A stretch of DNA of 64,000 nt. Origin: Rhizobium sp. 2MFCol3.1. Lineage in GTDB: Bacteria > Pseudomonadota > Alphaproteobacteria > Rhizobiales > Rhizobiaceae. The stretch is taken from the NCBI RefSeq assembly GCF_000377565.1, contig NZ_KB898355.1, positions 1 to 64,000 on the forward strand, given 5' to 3'. Both the position numbers and the translations under genes were made by a program. The first letter of the stretch is position 1; each line of letters starts with the position of its first letter. Below the pieces are notes generated by a model that was not told where the DNA came from, did no database searches, and saw nothing but the letters and a program-made list of their open reading frames with translations. Below are positions 35,169 through 43,630 of the stretch, piece by piece.

Positions 35169-36076
35169 CCGCGGATATCCAGCACACACTACGGCATAAT
35201 CCGAACGCAAGCGGGCGCAAGCCCAAGCAGGTAACCGCCGGTCGCGTCGGGCTCTACGCCTTCATCATCATCACGGCCCTGTTCTTCCTGCTGCCGCTGA
35301 TCGTGATGATCATCACGTCGTTGAAGACGATGGATCAAATTCGTCAGGGCGGCCTGTTCGACCTGCCGAGCCCGTTCGCCTTCGATGCCTGGGTCAGGGC
35401 ATGGACTAGCGCCTGCACAGGTCTCACCTGCAATGGCGTCAAGGTCGGGTTCTGGAACTCGATCCGCATTCTCGTCCCGAGCACCATCCTGTCCATCGGC
35501 ATCGCGGCATGGACCGGCTACATGCTCTCCTTCTGGCGGGTTCGCGGAGCAACGGTCCTGTTTACGATCCTGATGGTCGGCGCGTTCATTCCGTTCCAGG
35601 TGTTCATCTACCCGCTCGTTCGCGTGTTTTCGACGGTGGGCATCTTCGGAACGGTCACCGGCATCGTCATCGTGCACACCGCTTTCGGCCTGCCGATGCT
35701 GAGCCTGCTCTTCCGCAACTTCTTCATGGGGCTGCCGATCGATCTGTTCAAAGCATCGCGTGTCGATGGTGCGAGCATCTGGCAGATTTTCCGGCACATC
35801 ATGCTGCCCATGGCGACGCCGATGGTGATCGTCGCCGTGATCCTTCAGGTCACCGGCATCTGGAACGACTTCATTCTTGGCGTCGTCTTCGCCGGCCCGA
35901 ACAACCAGCCGATGACCGTTCAGCTGAACAACATCGTCAACTCGGTGTCCGGGGAGAAGGAATACAATGTGAACATGGCTGCGACCATGATCACCGCTCT
36001 CGTTCCATTGGCCGTCTATTTCCTGTCCGGACGCTGGTTCGTCCGCGGGATCGCGGCCGGCGCAGTGAAAGGATAA
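35165..36076 (+). CDS. ABC sugar transporter permease (MalG/UgpE type)
   Basis: 303 residues with six predicted membrane segments and the EAA loop FKASRVDGASIWQIFRHIMLPMATP. Its ATG overlaps the stop of the first permease (ATGA), so the two are translated in step. Together they form the heterodimeric channel for the substrate bound by the 32041 protein. Confidence 0.9.
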   Translation: MTADIQHTLRHNPNASGRKPKQVTAGRVGLYAFIIITALFFLLPLIVMIITSLKTMDQIRQGGLFDLPSPFAFDAWVRAWTSACTGLTCNGVKVGFWNSIRILVPSTILSIGIAAWTGYMLSFWRVRGATVLFTILMVGAFIPFQVFIYPLVRVFSTVGIFGTVTGIVIVHTAFGLPMLSLLFRNFFMGLPIDLFKASRVDGASIWQIFRHIMLPMATPMVIVAVILQVTGIWNDFILGVVFAGPNNQPMTVQLNNIVNSVSGEKEYNVNMAATMITALVPLAVYFLSGRWFVRGIAAGAVKG

Positions 36077-36079
36077 GTC

Positions 36080-37162
36080 ATGGGTGTGGTCAAAGCGAAT
36101 AATGTCTCGGTCGCTTTCGGTGCCGTGAAGGTCATCGAAAACCTCAACCTCGACATCAAGGAAGGCGAGTTCGTCGTTCTTCTTGGTTCCTCGGGCTGCG
36201 GCAAGTCGACCCTTCTGAACTGCATCGCCGGCCTCCAGGAGATCGCCGACGGTGAAATCTGGATCGGCGACGACAATGTGACCTGGGCTGAACCCAAGGA
36301 TCGTGGCGTCGGTATGGTCTTCCAGTCCTACGCGCTCTATCCCAGGATGACGGTGCGTGAAAATCTGAGCTTCGGACTGCGCATGGCCAAGATGCCCAAG
36401 GCGGAGATCGAGAAGCGCGTCGCGCGCGCAGTGAGCATTCTGCAGATCGAGAAGCTGCTCGACCGGCGGCCAGCCGAATTGTCGGGTGGTCAGCGCCAGC
36501 GCGTGGCGATCGGGCGTGCGCTGGTGCGCGATGTCGATGTGTTCCTGTTCGACGAGCCGCTTTCCAACCTCGACGCGAAGCTTCGCACGGAACTGCGCGT
36601 CGAGATCAAGAAGTTGCACCAGCAGCTCGGCTCCACGATGATCTACGTCACCCACGACCAGATCGAGGCGATGACCTTGGCTGACCGCATCGCGGTCATG
36701 AACAAGGGGATCATCCAGCAATTCGCGGCTCCCAAGCAAGTCTATACGCGTCCCGCAAACCGCTTCGTCGCAGGCTTTGTCGGATCGCCGTCGATGAACT
36801 TCATCAAGGCGACCGTCAGCGATGCCGGGCAGGATGCGAAGACGGCGGACGGACGCTCCATCTCGCTCAAGGGCTACGAAGGCGGAGACCGGTTGGCTGC
36901 GGGCAAGCAGATCGAGATCGGTATTCGCCCCGAGCAGTGGATTATCGATGGACAGTCCGCAAGCGGCCAGGCCCTCGACGCACAAGTCACCGTTGTCGAA
37001 AATACCGGCGCGGAGAGCCTGATCTGGGCAAAGGTCGGAGACGAGACCGTCTCCGTCAAGGTCGCTGATGATACCGGATATCATGAAGGACAGAAGCTTC
37101 GGCTTTCCTTCAACCCGGCGTTCGTATCAGTATTCGACACCTCGTCGGGCGAAAGGGTCTAA
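36080..37162 (+). CDS. ABC transporter ATP-binding protein (UgpC/MalK type)
   Basis: 360 residues: Walker A GSSGCGKST (about 39-47), signature LSGGQRQRVAIGRA, Walker B VFLFDEPLSNLD and switch histidine in VTHDQIEA, then a C-terminal MOP/TOBE-type regulatory domain (about 240-360). It starts 3 bases after the permease stop, with AAAGGA as ribosome site, and energises the permease pair. Confidence 0.92.
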   Translation: MGVVKANNVSVAFGAVKVIENLNLDIKEGEFVVLLGSSGCGKSTLLNCIAGLQEIADGEIWIGDDNVTWAEPKDRGVGMVFQSYALYPRMTVRENLSFGLRMAKMPKAEIEKRVARAVSILQIEKLLDRRPAELSGGQRQRVAIGRALVRDVDVFLFDEPLSNLDAKLRTELRVEIKKLHQQLGSTMIYVTHDQIEAMTLADRIAVMNKGIIQQFAAPKQVYTRPANRFVAGFVGSPSMNFIKATVSDAGQDAKTADGRSISLKGYEGGDRLAAGKQIEIGIRPEQWIIDGQSASGQALDAQVTVVENTGAESLIWAKVGDETVSVKVADDTGYHEGQKLRLSFNPAFVSVFDTSSGERV

Positions 37163-37225
37163 CGCCCGGCGAGCCAAATGCGAAGGACGGGAGTGCCCTT
37201 CGCCACATTCATAGGGAGCTAGTTT

Positions 37226-38038
37226 ATGTCCACCAAAAGGGTCGCCGTCATCACCGGAGCGACGGATGGTATGGGGAGGGTGGTTGCGCCGCAACTCGCC
37301 GAGGCGGGATACCATGTGGTCGTCCACGGCCGCAGCGCGGAACGCGGCGCTGAAGTCGTCGACAAGATCAAGAAAGCGGGTGGTTCGGCCGAATTCATGG
37401 GCGCGAACCTGGCGTCGCTGGCCGACATCCGCCGATTCGCTACGGAGCTGAAAAGCCGGTTCCCGAAAATCCACCTTTTCATCAACAATGCCGGCATCGG
37501 CACGGGACCGGAGGACGCTGCGCGCGAGTTCAGCGACGATGGCTTGGAGCGCCGCTTTGCGGTCAACTACCTGTCGGTCTACCTGCTGACCCGCCTCGTA
37601 CAGGACAGCGTGATCGCCGCAGCGCCGTCGCGCATCGTCAACGTCGCCTCTGACGGCCAGCAAGCGATCGATTTCTCCAACGTTCAGCTGGAACGCGATT
37701 ACTCGGGCGAGGCCGCCTATTGCCGCAGCAAGGTCGCCGAGATCATGTTCACGCTCGATCTCGCCGAAGAGCTGAAGGGCAAGGGTGTCACCGTCAACAC
37801 GATGCACCCGAGCTCCTTCATGGACACCACCATGGTTCGCCAGATGAAGCACGCCGTTGTCGAAAGCATCGATGTCGGCGCCGGGCACCTGGCCGATCTC
37901 GCGCTCAATCCGAAGTTCGACGGCGTCACCGGCCGTTACCTGAACCGCGGCGTCGACATGCCTGCCAACGAGCAGTGCTACGACCTTGCCGCGCGCAAGA
38001 AGCTTCGCGATCTCTCTGTTGAACTCACCGGCATCTGA
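37226..38038 (+). CDS. short-chain dehydrogenase/reductase (SDR)
   Basis: 270 residues; cofactor motif TGATDGMGRVVA (about 11-22), NNAG near 85, and the catalytic YCRSK. The insert after the catalytic serine (VNVASDGQQAIDFSNVQLERDYSG) resembles the retinol-dehydrogenase/protochlorophyllide-reductase-like SDR branch rather than classical sugar SDRs. The substrate is unknown. It lies in the operon between the ATPase and the zinc alcohol dehydrogenase and probably handles a related alcohol or ketone. Confidence 0.82.
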   Translation: MSTKRVAVITGATDGMGRVVAPQLAEAGYHVVVHGRSAERGAEVVDKIKKAGGSAEFMGANLASLADIRRFATELKSRFPKIHLFINNAGIGTGPEDAAREFSDDGLERRFAVNYLSVYLLTRLVQDSVIAAAPSRIVNVASDGQQAIDFSNVQLERDYSGEAAYCRSKVAEIMFTLDLAEELKGKGVTVNTMHPSSFMDTTMVRQMKHAVVESIDVGAGHLADLALNPKFDGVTGRYLNRGVDMPANEQCYDLAARKKLRDLSVELTGI

Positions 38039-38049
38039 ACGGACATTCC

Positions 38050-39093
38050 ATGACCATCAATCACGCAGCCTACGTACTCGAAAACCGCAAGATGACGTTC
38101 GGCGAAGCAAAGATGCCGGAAGTCGGCATCCACGACGCCCTGATCAAGATGAAGTATTGCGGCGTTTGCGGTTCCGACGTCCACTTCTACGAACACGGCG
38201 AGCCGGAATTCCCGGATGTCTATCCGTTCATCCTCGGCCACGAGGGTGCTGGCGAAGTCATCGCTGTGGGCCGCGCCGTCAAGAACCTCAAGGTCGGTGA
38301 CCGTGTGGCGATCGAGCCCGGCATTCCCTGCCGTACCTGCGAGTGGTGCTCCGGCGGCCGCTATAACCTTTGCCCGAACGTCGTCTTCCCGTCCGCTCCG
38401 CGCGAGCCAGGCATCCTGCGCAACTACGTCTGCCATCCGGCCGACCTATGCTTCAAGCTGCCGGATAACATGTCCTACGAAGAGGGCGCGCTGATCGAGC
38501 CGCTCGCGGTCGCCATGACCGCGGCGCGCGAGGCCGGCGCCCGCATCGGCCAGTCGGCCGTTATCCTCGGCGGCGGCTGCATCGGTCTCGTGACGCTACT
38601 TGCCCTTCGCGCCATGGGGCTGTCGAACATCACAGTGGTCGATCTTTTCGATATCCGCCTGAACAAGGCCAAGGAGCTCGGAGCGAAGAACGTTGTCAAC
38701 GCCCGCGAGAAGGACCCGATCGCTGAGGTAATCCGCCTGCACGATGGCCTTGGCCCGGATCTGGTGTTCGAAACGGCCGGCAGCACCGTTGCTGCTTCGC
38801 AAACCATCAAGATGTGCAAGCGGGGCGGCACGATCATGATCGTCGGCAACGTCACGGGCGAGACCAAACTCGATCTCCAGCTGATGACCAACAAGGAACT
38901 GACGATCAAGTCGAACTTCCGCTACAGCAACATCTATCCGACGACGATCGACGCGGTCGCGTCCGGAAAGATCGATGTGAAGAGCATCATCTCGCGCTAC
39001 TACAAGCTGAGCGAAGCTCCCCAGGCCTTCGAGGACTGCATCAACGAGAAGTCGACGATGGTGAAGGCCGTCATCAAGTTCGAAGACGCCTGA
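38050..39093 (+). CDS. zinc-dependent polyol/alcohol dehydrogenase (MDR; sorbitol/xylitol dehydrogenase-like)
   Basis: 347 residues of the medium-chain dehydrogenase family. Catalytic zinc ligands are in YCGVCGSD and LGHEGAGEV. Structural zinc cysteines are in [16 protein letters not shown], and the NAD site is [20 protein letters not shown]. This is closest in plan to sorbitol, xylitol and L-idonate dehydrogenases, which convert polyols to ketoses. In the operon it precedes two sugar kinases, suggesting polyol to ketose to ketose phosphate. Confidence 0.87.
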   Translation: MTINHAAYVLENRKMTFGEAKMPEVGIHDALIKMKYCGVCGSDVHFYEHGEPEFPDVYPFILGHEGAGEVIAVGRAVKNLKVGDRVAIEPGIPCRTCEWCSGGRYNLCPNVVFPSAPREPGILRNYVCHPADLCFKLPDNMSYEEGALIEPLAVAMTAAREAGARIGQSAVILGGGCIGLVTLLALRAMGLSNITVVDLFDIRLNKAKELGAKNVVNAREKDPIAEVIRLHDGLGPDLVFETAGSTVAASQTIKMCKRGGTIMIVGNVTGETKLDLQLMTNKELTIKSNFRYSNIYPTTIDAVASGKIDVKSIISRYYKLSEAPQAFEDCINEKSTMVKAVIKFEDA

Positions 39094-39103
39094 TCGCATC
39101 AAC

Positions 39104-39133
39104 GGTCGTTCCTGGCTTCAACCGGGAACGACC
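39104..39133 (+). other. intercistronic stem-loop
   Basis: GGTCGTTCC (39104-39112) pairs with GGAACGACC (39125-39133). It lies between the alcohol dehydrogenase and PfkB genes, just before the AAGGAG ribosome site of the latter, so it could affect processing or translation. Confidence 0.45.
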
Positions 39134-39148
39134 TTCAAGGAGCATGAA

Positions 39149-40102
39149 ATGACCGCACCAGACATTCTGTGCGCAGGAATGATTGTCGTCGACGTCATCG
39201 TGGATGGGCTGGAAGCAATGCCTCGACCGGGCGAAACCGGGCGGGTGTCGAGCGTAACGCTGGCCTCGGGTGGCGACGCGATCAACGAGGCCTTCGCGAT
39301 TGCCAAGCTTGGCAACAATGTCGGCCTCATGGGGCTCATTGGGCAGGATAGCCAGGGGCAGTTCATCAGGGACCGCTGCGTCCATTATGGGGTTTCGACA
39401 GAGGGCCTGCACGCCGACCCCGAGCGTTCGACCACGACCTCGATCGTCCTCCTCGACAAATCCGGGGAGCGCAGCTTTCTGTCCGAACGCAACGCCTCGA
39501 TCGGCGCCTACGGTCCGGAGCACGTCGATCTCGACATCATCCGCCCCGGCCTCAAGGCGCTTTCCATTGGAAGTATCTTTACCTCGCAGCCCTTCGACAC
39601 GAAGGCGCTCGCCCCATTGCTGCGCAAGGCCAAATCGGTCGGAGCGATCACCGTCGCCGATATGGTGATGGACCAGCAGGGCTACGGTCTCGATGGCCTG
39701 GCAGAGGCGTGGGAATATCTTGACTATGTCGTGCCGAGCGAGCTCGAAGCCCAGATTTTCACCGGATCGACCGATCCCAAGGCGATTGCCGCGGACTTCC
39801 GCAGACGAGGCGTGAAGAATGTGATCCTCAAGCGCGGGTCGCAGGGTGTCGTCGGCTTCGTTGACGGAGAAGAGGTGGCTTGCCCGGCGTTCAGCGTTCC
39901 CGTCATCGACACCACCGGGGCGGGCGACAATTTCGTCGGTGGTCTCGTGCATTGCCTTGTGCGGAAGATGCCTCTCGCTGACACGTTGCGTTTTGCTTCG
40001 GCAGTCGCTGGCTTGTCAGTACAGGCGGTCGGAGCCGGTGCCGGTTTGAAGGATCTCGCTCAGGTCGAGCGGTTCCTGGCGGAACAGCGCGTGCAGGCTT
40101 GA
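39149..40102 (+). CDS. PfkB-family carbohydrate kinase
   Basis: 317 residues of the ribokinase/PfkB family: an N-terminal substrate motif (GGDAINEAFAIAKLGNNVGLMGLIG, near 45) and the C-terminal ATP/anion-hole signature DTTGAGDNFVGG (near 255) with the catalytic aspartate. It phosphorylates a monosaccharide or ketose. AAGGAG precedes the ATG. The FGGY kinase gene starts with GTG one base after its stop. Confidence 0.88.
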   Translation: MTAPDILCAGMIVVDVIVDGLEAMPRPGETGRVSSVTLASGGDAINEAFAIAKLGNNVGLMGLIGQDSQGQFIRDRCVHYGVSTEGLHADPERSTTTSIVLLDKSGERSFLSERNASIGAYGPEHVDLDIIRPGLKALSIGSIFTSQPFDTKALAPLLRKAKSVGAITVADMVMDQQGYGLDGLAEAWEYLDYVVPSELEAQIFTGSTDPKAIAADFRRRGVKNVILKRGSQGVVGFVDGEEVACPAFSVPVIDTTGAGDNFVGGLVHCLVRKMPLADTLRFASAVAGLSVQAVGAGAGLKDLAQVERFLAEQRVQA

Positions 40103-40103
40103 G

Positions 40104-41660
40104 GTGGGCGAAGGTCTGATCATCGGTGTCGATGTCGGCACGCAGAGCGTTCGAGCGCTGCTCGCCGACGCAGCCGGCCGCACTCTTGCATGCGTGCGTC
40201 GCGCGACACCAAGCCGACGCATCAGCGAGTACAGTGCCGAATACGACCCTGATGTACTCTGGTCATGCGTGATCGAGCTCCTCAGGGAACTCGCGCAACA
40301 TGTCCCCAAGGGGCAGGTCGTCGCCGGTATCTCCTGCGCGAGCATGGGCGAATCCTGCGTGCTGGTCGGCGTGGGAGGCGAGGCGCTGGCGCCGGCGCTC
40401 GCTTGGTTCGACCGCCGCACTGAAGCTGATGCGGAAGAGGTCGCGGCTTTGATCGGCGCGGATCGGCTGTTCGAGATTACCGGCTATCCGCCGGACGCCA
40501 CCCTGACCTTGTGCAAGCTGCTCTGGCATCGGCGGTCGCAACCGGATTGCTTCGCGCATGTGAAGCTCGTGCTGCCCATCTCTCCCTGGATCGCGTTCAA
40601 GCTCTGCGGCGTCGCCGCGGTCGATCCTTCGCTTGCTGCGCGAACATTATGCCTCGACGTCAATACCGGCACGTGGTCCGATGAACTGCTCGGCACCTTC
40701 GGACTGAAGAGCTCCCTGTTCCCTCCAATCATGCCGAGTGGCACGCCCCTGGGGCCGGTGTTGCCCAGCGTTCTGAGGCAGACGGGGCTCGCTGGCGCCC
40801 CGATGGTCTGTGTCGGCGCCCAGGACCACATCGCAGGCGGCTTCGCTGCCGGCGCAACGCGGCCGGGCGTGTTTCTGGATAGTTTGGGGACATCCGAGGC
40901 AATCCTGGTAACGACCGACCGACCAAAGCTGAAGCTGGACGATAGGCGCTTCGGCTTCGTTCAAACGAGCGCTGCCCTGGATGAACGGTTCTATCTCATC
41001 GGTTCGGGGCTCAATCGAAGCGGCGGGGCGATCGAGTGGGCGCTTCGGACGATTGCCCCCGGTATTCCCAGGCAGGACCTGCTTGAAGAAGCGATGGCCG
41101 AGCCGGCCGGCGGTGGCGGCGTTATCTTCGTGCCAAATCTGGCGGGAAGTACGGCGCCGAGCCCGGACAGCGCTGCAGCGGGCGCTTTCATCGGACTGAC
41201 CGATGCCACCAAGCGTTCCTCCCTGCTGCGAGCCGTCTTCGAGGGCGTGGCGATGGAAGCCCGGCTTGTTTCCGACGCGCTGTTTGAGCTTCCCGGTGTT
41301 GGCCAACCCGATGATTTCAGGCTGATCGGCGGCAGCACCCGCAACGCATTGTTCCTGGAGATTAAGGCAAGCGTGCTGGGGCGGACGCTTACCGTGTACG
41401 ACGAGCCGGAAATGACGGCGGTCGGTGCGGCTTTGCTCGGCGGGTTGGGCGCAGGACTATGGCCGGATTTCGCCGCGGCCGCATCCGGGCTCTCGCTTCC
41501 GGTAAGAAAGGTTGCGCCGAATCCGGCTTGGCGGCGGGTTTACGAGACGCTTTACGCGTCCGTCTACCGCGATCTCCACCATAGTCTGGCGAGCGCGAAC
41601 CGATCATTTGCCAATTGCCGTGCTGCAGGGGCAGCGAAAACTGAGGGAGGAAGAGCATGA
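40104..41660 (+). CDS. FGGY-family carbohydrate kinase (xylulokinase-like)
   Basis: 518 residues starting with GTG, consistent with coupling to the PfkB gene. N-terminal phosphate motif GVDVGTQSVRALLADAAG (about 8-25), catalytic-type aspartate in WFDRRTEADAEE, and the C-terminal actin-like domain with RLIGGSTRN and TAVGAALLGG. It phosphorylates a pentulose, hexulose or related sugar. The next gene (ATG 41657) overlaps its stop. Confidence 0.87.
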   Translation: MGEGLIIGVDVGTQSVRALLADAAGRTLACVRRATPSRRISEYSAEYDPDVLWSCVIELLRELAQHVPKGQVVAGISCASMGESCVLVGVGGEALAPALAWFDRRTEADAEEVAALIGADRLFEITGYPPDATLTLCKLLWHRRSQPDCFAHVKLVLPISPWIAFKLCGVAAVDPSLAARTLCLDVNTGTWSDELLGTFGLKSSLFPPIMPSGTPLGPVLPSVLRQTGLAGAPMVCVGAQDHIAGGFAAGATRPGVFLDSLGTSEAILVTTDRPKLKLDDRRFGFVQTSAALDERFYLIGSGLNRSGGAIEWALRTIAPGIPRQDLLEEAMAEPAGGGGVIFVPNLAGSTAPSPDSAAAGAFIGLTDATKRSSLLRAVFEGVAMEARLVSDALFELPGVGQPDDFRLIGGSTRNALFLEIKASVLGRTLTVYDEPEMTAVGAALLGGLGAGLWPDFAAAASGLSLPVRKVAPNPAWRRVYETLYASVYRDLHHSLASANRSFANCRAAGAAKTEGGRA

Positions 41661-42298
41661 AGCTTTATCTTGATACCGCCGACCGCCTTGAGATCGAGCG
41701 CCATCTCGGGAGTGGCCTGTTCGAGGGCGTCACGTGCAATCCGGCTATCCTGAAGGCAGCCGGCCTGAGTGCCGCGACAGCGAGAAGCTTCTATGAGTGC
41801 GCCGTAGGCGCCGGAGCGAAGGAAGTCTTCATCCAGGTTTCCGGCGAGACGTCCGACGCCATGATGACCCAAGCAATGCGTTACATTGAATATGGGCCGG
41901 AGGTGGTCATCAAGATACCGGGCACGCTATCGGGAGCTTCGGTGTGCCGTTCGCTGCGTGAAAGACAGGTCAGGGTCCTGATGACCGCCGTTCACGATGC
42001 CAAGCAGACGGTCACCGCAATGGCGGCACACGCGACCTATGTCACGCCTTATCTTTCGGAAATGTATCAGGCCGGGCGTGATGGCATCGCGCAGATCACA
42101 TCCATGCAGAAGATGCTCTCGGCCGCGAAAACGGACACCAGGCTGCTCATGGCCGGGCTCCACGACATGCCGACGCTGATCAAGGTCGCCGAACTCGGCA
42201 TCGGCTTCCTGACGATTACGCCGAAGATCGCCGACGACCTTTTCCGCGAGGATGCCACGGAAAAGATGGTCGACTTCTTCAACGCGGTTGCTGCCTGA
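41657..42298 (+). CDS. transaldolase / fructose-6-phosphate aldolase-like protein
   Basis: 213 residues, the length of the short transaldolase subfamily (FSA/TalC). MKLYLDTADRLEIERHLGSG and GVTCNPAILKAAG at the N-terminus are characteristic, and VVIKIPGT carries the Schiff-base lysine. It cleaves or forms a ketose phosphate with dihydroxyacetone or a related donor. It is the last gene of the operon and probably splits the phosphorylated ketose made by the kinases upstream. The ATG overlaps the kinase stop, with GGGAGGAAGA as ribosome site. Confidence 0.87.
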   Translation: MKLYLDTADRLEIERHLGSGLFEGVTCNPAILKAAGLSAATARSFYECAVGAGAKEVFIQVSGETSDAMMTQAMRYIEYGPEVVIKIPGTLSGASVCRSLRERQVRVLMTAVHDAKQTVTAMAAHATYVTPYLSEMYQAGRDGIAQITSMQKMLSAAKTDTRLLMAGLHDMPTLIKVAELGIGFLTITPKIADDLFREDATEKMVDFFNAVAA

Positions 42299-42316
42299 TT
42301 TCAGGCAGCTCCTCGT

Positions 42317-42340
42317 GTCCCGCGTTCTCAAATGCGGGAC
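42317..42340. terminator. stem-loop between convergent genes
   Basis: GTCCCGC (42317-42323) pairs with GCGGGAC (42334-42340). It overlaps the stop codon of the FAH-family gene on the minus strand and may end transcripts from both sides. Short stem, no clear T-run. Confidence 0.45.
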
Positions 42341-43497
42341 GCAAGACCGCGATCGGCAAGGTTCCGGAGCAAAGCGCGTGTCCCAAAGGTCCATTCAGGG
42401 CATTCGTCCGTGCGCGTGACGCGGTTCGCCAAGCGGCCGAGAAGCGGCGTGCCGATCTCGACGATGTCACCGATCTCGTGGGTGAAGCCTTTGCCGACGC
42501 CGCGCCGGTCCTTGACGGGGGCGAACATCGTTCCGAGGAACAGCACGACACCGTCAGGATATTGATGGTTGCGGTTGCGAAGCTGGGCCACAAGGTCGGC
42601 CGGCTTGCGGCTGATCGCTTCCATGGCGTTCTCGCCGGTCATCTCGAAACCGTCGTCGCCTGTGACGCGGAGCGTCACGCGAACCTTGCCGAGTTCTTCC
42701 AGGGTGAACGTTCCATGGAACAGGCGGATAAACGGGCCGATCGAACACGAGGCGTTGTTGTCCTTGGCCTTTCCGAGGAGAAGAGCGGACCGTCCCTCGA
42801 CATCCCGAAGGTTCACGTCGTTGCCAAGCGTCGCGCCGACAATCTGACCGTCCGAGCGGACCGCGAGCACGACCTCCGGCTCCGGGTTGTTCCACTCGGA
42901 GATCGGATGGATGCCGACATCGTCTCCACATCCGACCGATGACATCGGCTGGGCCTTGGTGAAAATCTCCGCGTCCGGGCCGATGCCGACTTCGAGATAT
43001 TGCGACCACATGTTCATGCCCTGGAGAAGCTCCTTGACCTGACGGGCTTTCTCCGATCCGGCAACCACGCCCCTGAGGCTGTCGCCGATCACGGGAGCGA
43101 GACGATCGCGGACCTCCTGCGCGCGACCGGCGTCGCCCTTTGCCTGTTCCTCGATGACGCGCTCCAGCATGCTGTCGGCAAACGTGACGCCGGCCGCCTT
43201 GACCGATTGAAGATCGATCGGCGCGAGAAGACGACCGCCTTTGCCTGCGAGGATGTCATCGAGGCGTCCCAGATCCGGTAGGGATGACGTCGATGCGAGC
43301 TTCTGTGCGATCCCTTCGAGCTCAAGCAGGCCGGAGACCGTGACGGCAATCTCGGTAAGATCGAGAAGGCGCCCTTCGCGCACCAGAACCGGGCAAGGGC
43401 CGCCAGCCTTGTCGGACCAAATCCGGCCGATGAGGATTGCCGAAGTGGCGTCTTGGGGAAGCACGTCCTGGGACGTCAGCACATTGTTCGAACGCAT
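42328..43497 (-). CDS. fumarylacetoacetate hydrolase-family enzyme (2-keto-3-deoxy sugar acid type)
   Basis: 389 residues: an N-terminal domain of about 160 residues, then the FAH catalytic core with acidic metal ligands in EWNNPEPEVVLAV and LGNDVNLRDVEG, and a later GEIGDIVEIGTPLLG-like closing segment. Long FAH proteins of this type in sugar pathways act as 2-keto-3-deoxy-arabonate dehydratases or acylpyruvate hydrolases. It is divergent from the galactarate/altronate dehydratase at 43631, and the aldehyde dehydrogenase at 58104 could oxidise a ketoglutarate semialdehyde product. The exact reaction is inferred. Confidence 0.8.
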   Translation of the reverse strand: MRSNNVLTSQDVLPQDATSAILIGRIWSDKAGGPCPVLVREGRLLDLTEIAVTVSGLLELEGIAQKLASTSSLPDLGRLDDILAGKGGRLLAPIDLQSVKAAGVTFADSMLERVIEEQAKGDAGRAQEVRDRLAPVIGDSLRGVVAGSEKARQVKELLQGMNMWSQYLEVGIGPDAEIFTKAQPMSSVGCGDDVGIHPISEWNNPEPEVVLAVRSDGQIVGATLGNDVNLRDVEGRSALLLGKAKDNNASCSIGPFIRLFHGTFTLEELGKVRVTLRVTGDDGFEMTGENAMEAISRKPADLVAQLRNRNHQYPDGVVLFLGTMFAPVKDRRGVGKGFTHEIGDIVEIGTPLLGRLANRVTRTDECPEWTFGTRALLRNLADRGLASRI

Positions 43498-43588
43498 GAT
43501 CTCTCCTCACGATGCAGAATTATTGGTGCGCGCTATCGCGTTGCCGCGGCGGTCCCGACCCTAAAACCTCTTGACATTTGTCGGGTCG

Positions 43589-43626
43589 AAGCTTTCTGTT
43601 GCTTGCACGCAATATACAGAAAGCTT
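43589..43626. promoter_or_regulatory. operator region: 11-bp inverted repeat and GntR-like site
   Basis: AAGCTTTCTGT (43589-43599) and ACAGAAAGCTT (43616-43626) are perfect inverse complements. Within and overlapping them, TTGCACGCAATATACAG (43603-43619) matches TTGCGTGCATTATACAG at 61395-61411 in 14 of 17 positions. TTGACA lies at 43571-43576. The site is between the divergent genes at 43497 and 43631 and ends 5 bases before the latter's ATG, so binding should block its expression. Confidence 0.6.
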
Positions 43627-43630
43627 GTCC

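Noticed and set aside
35189..37084. 631-codon open frame on the minus strand
   Set aside because: Antisense to the permease and ATPase genes with certain motifs; the translated text has low-complexity D/H/R composition.
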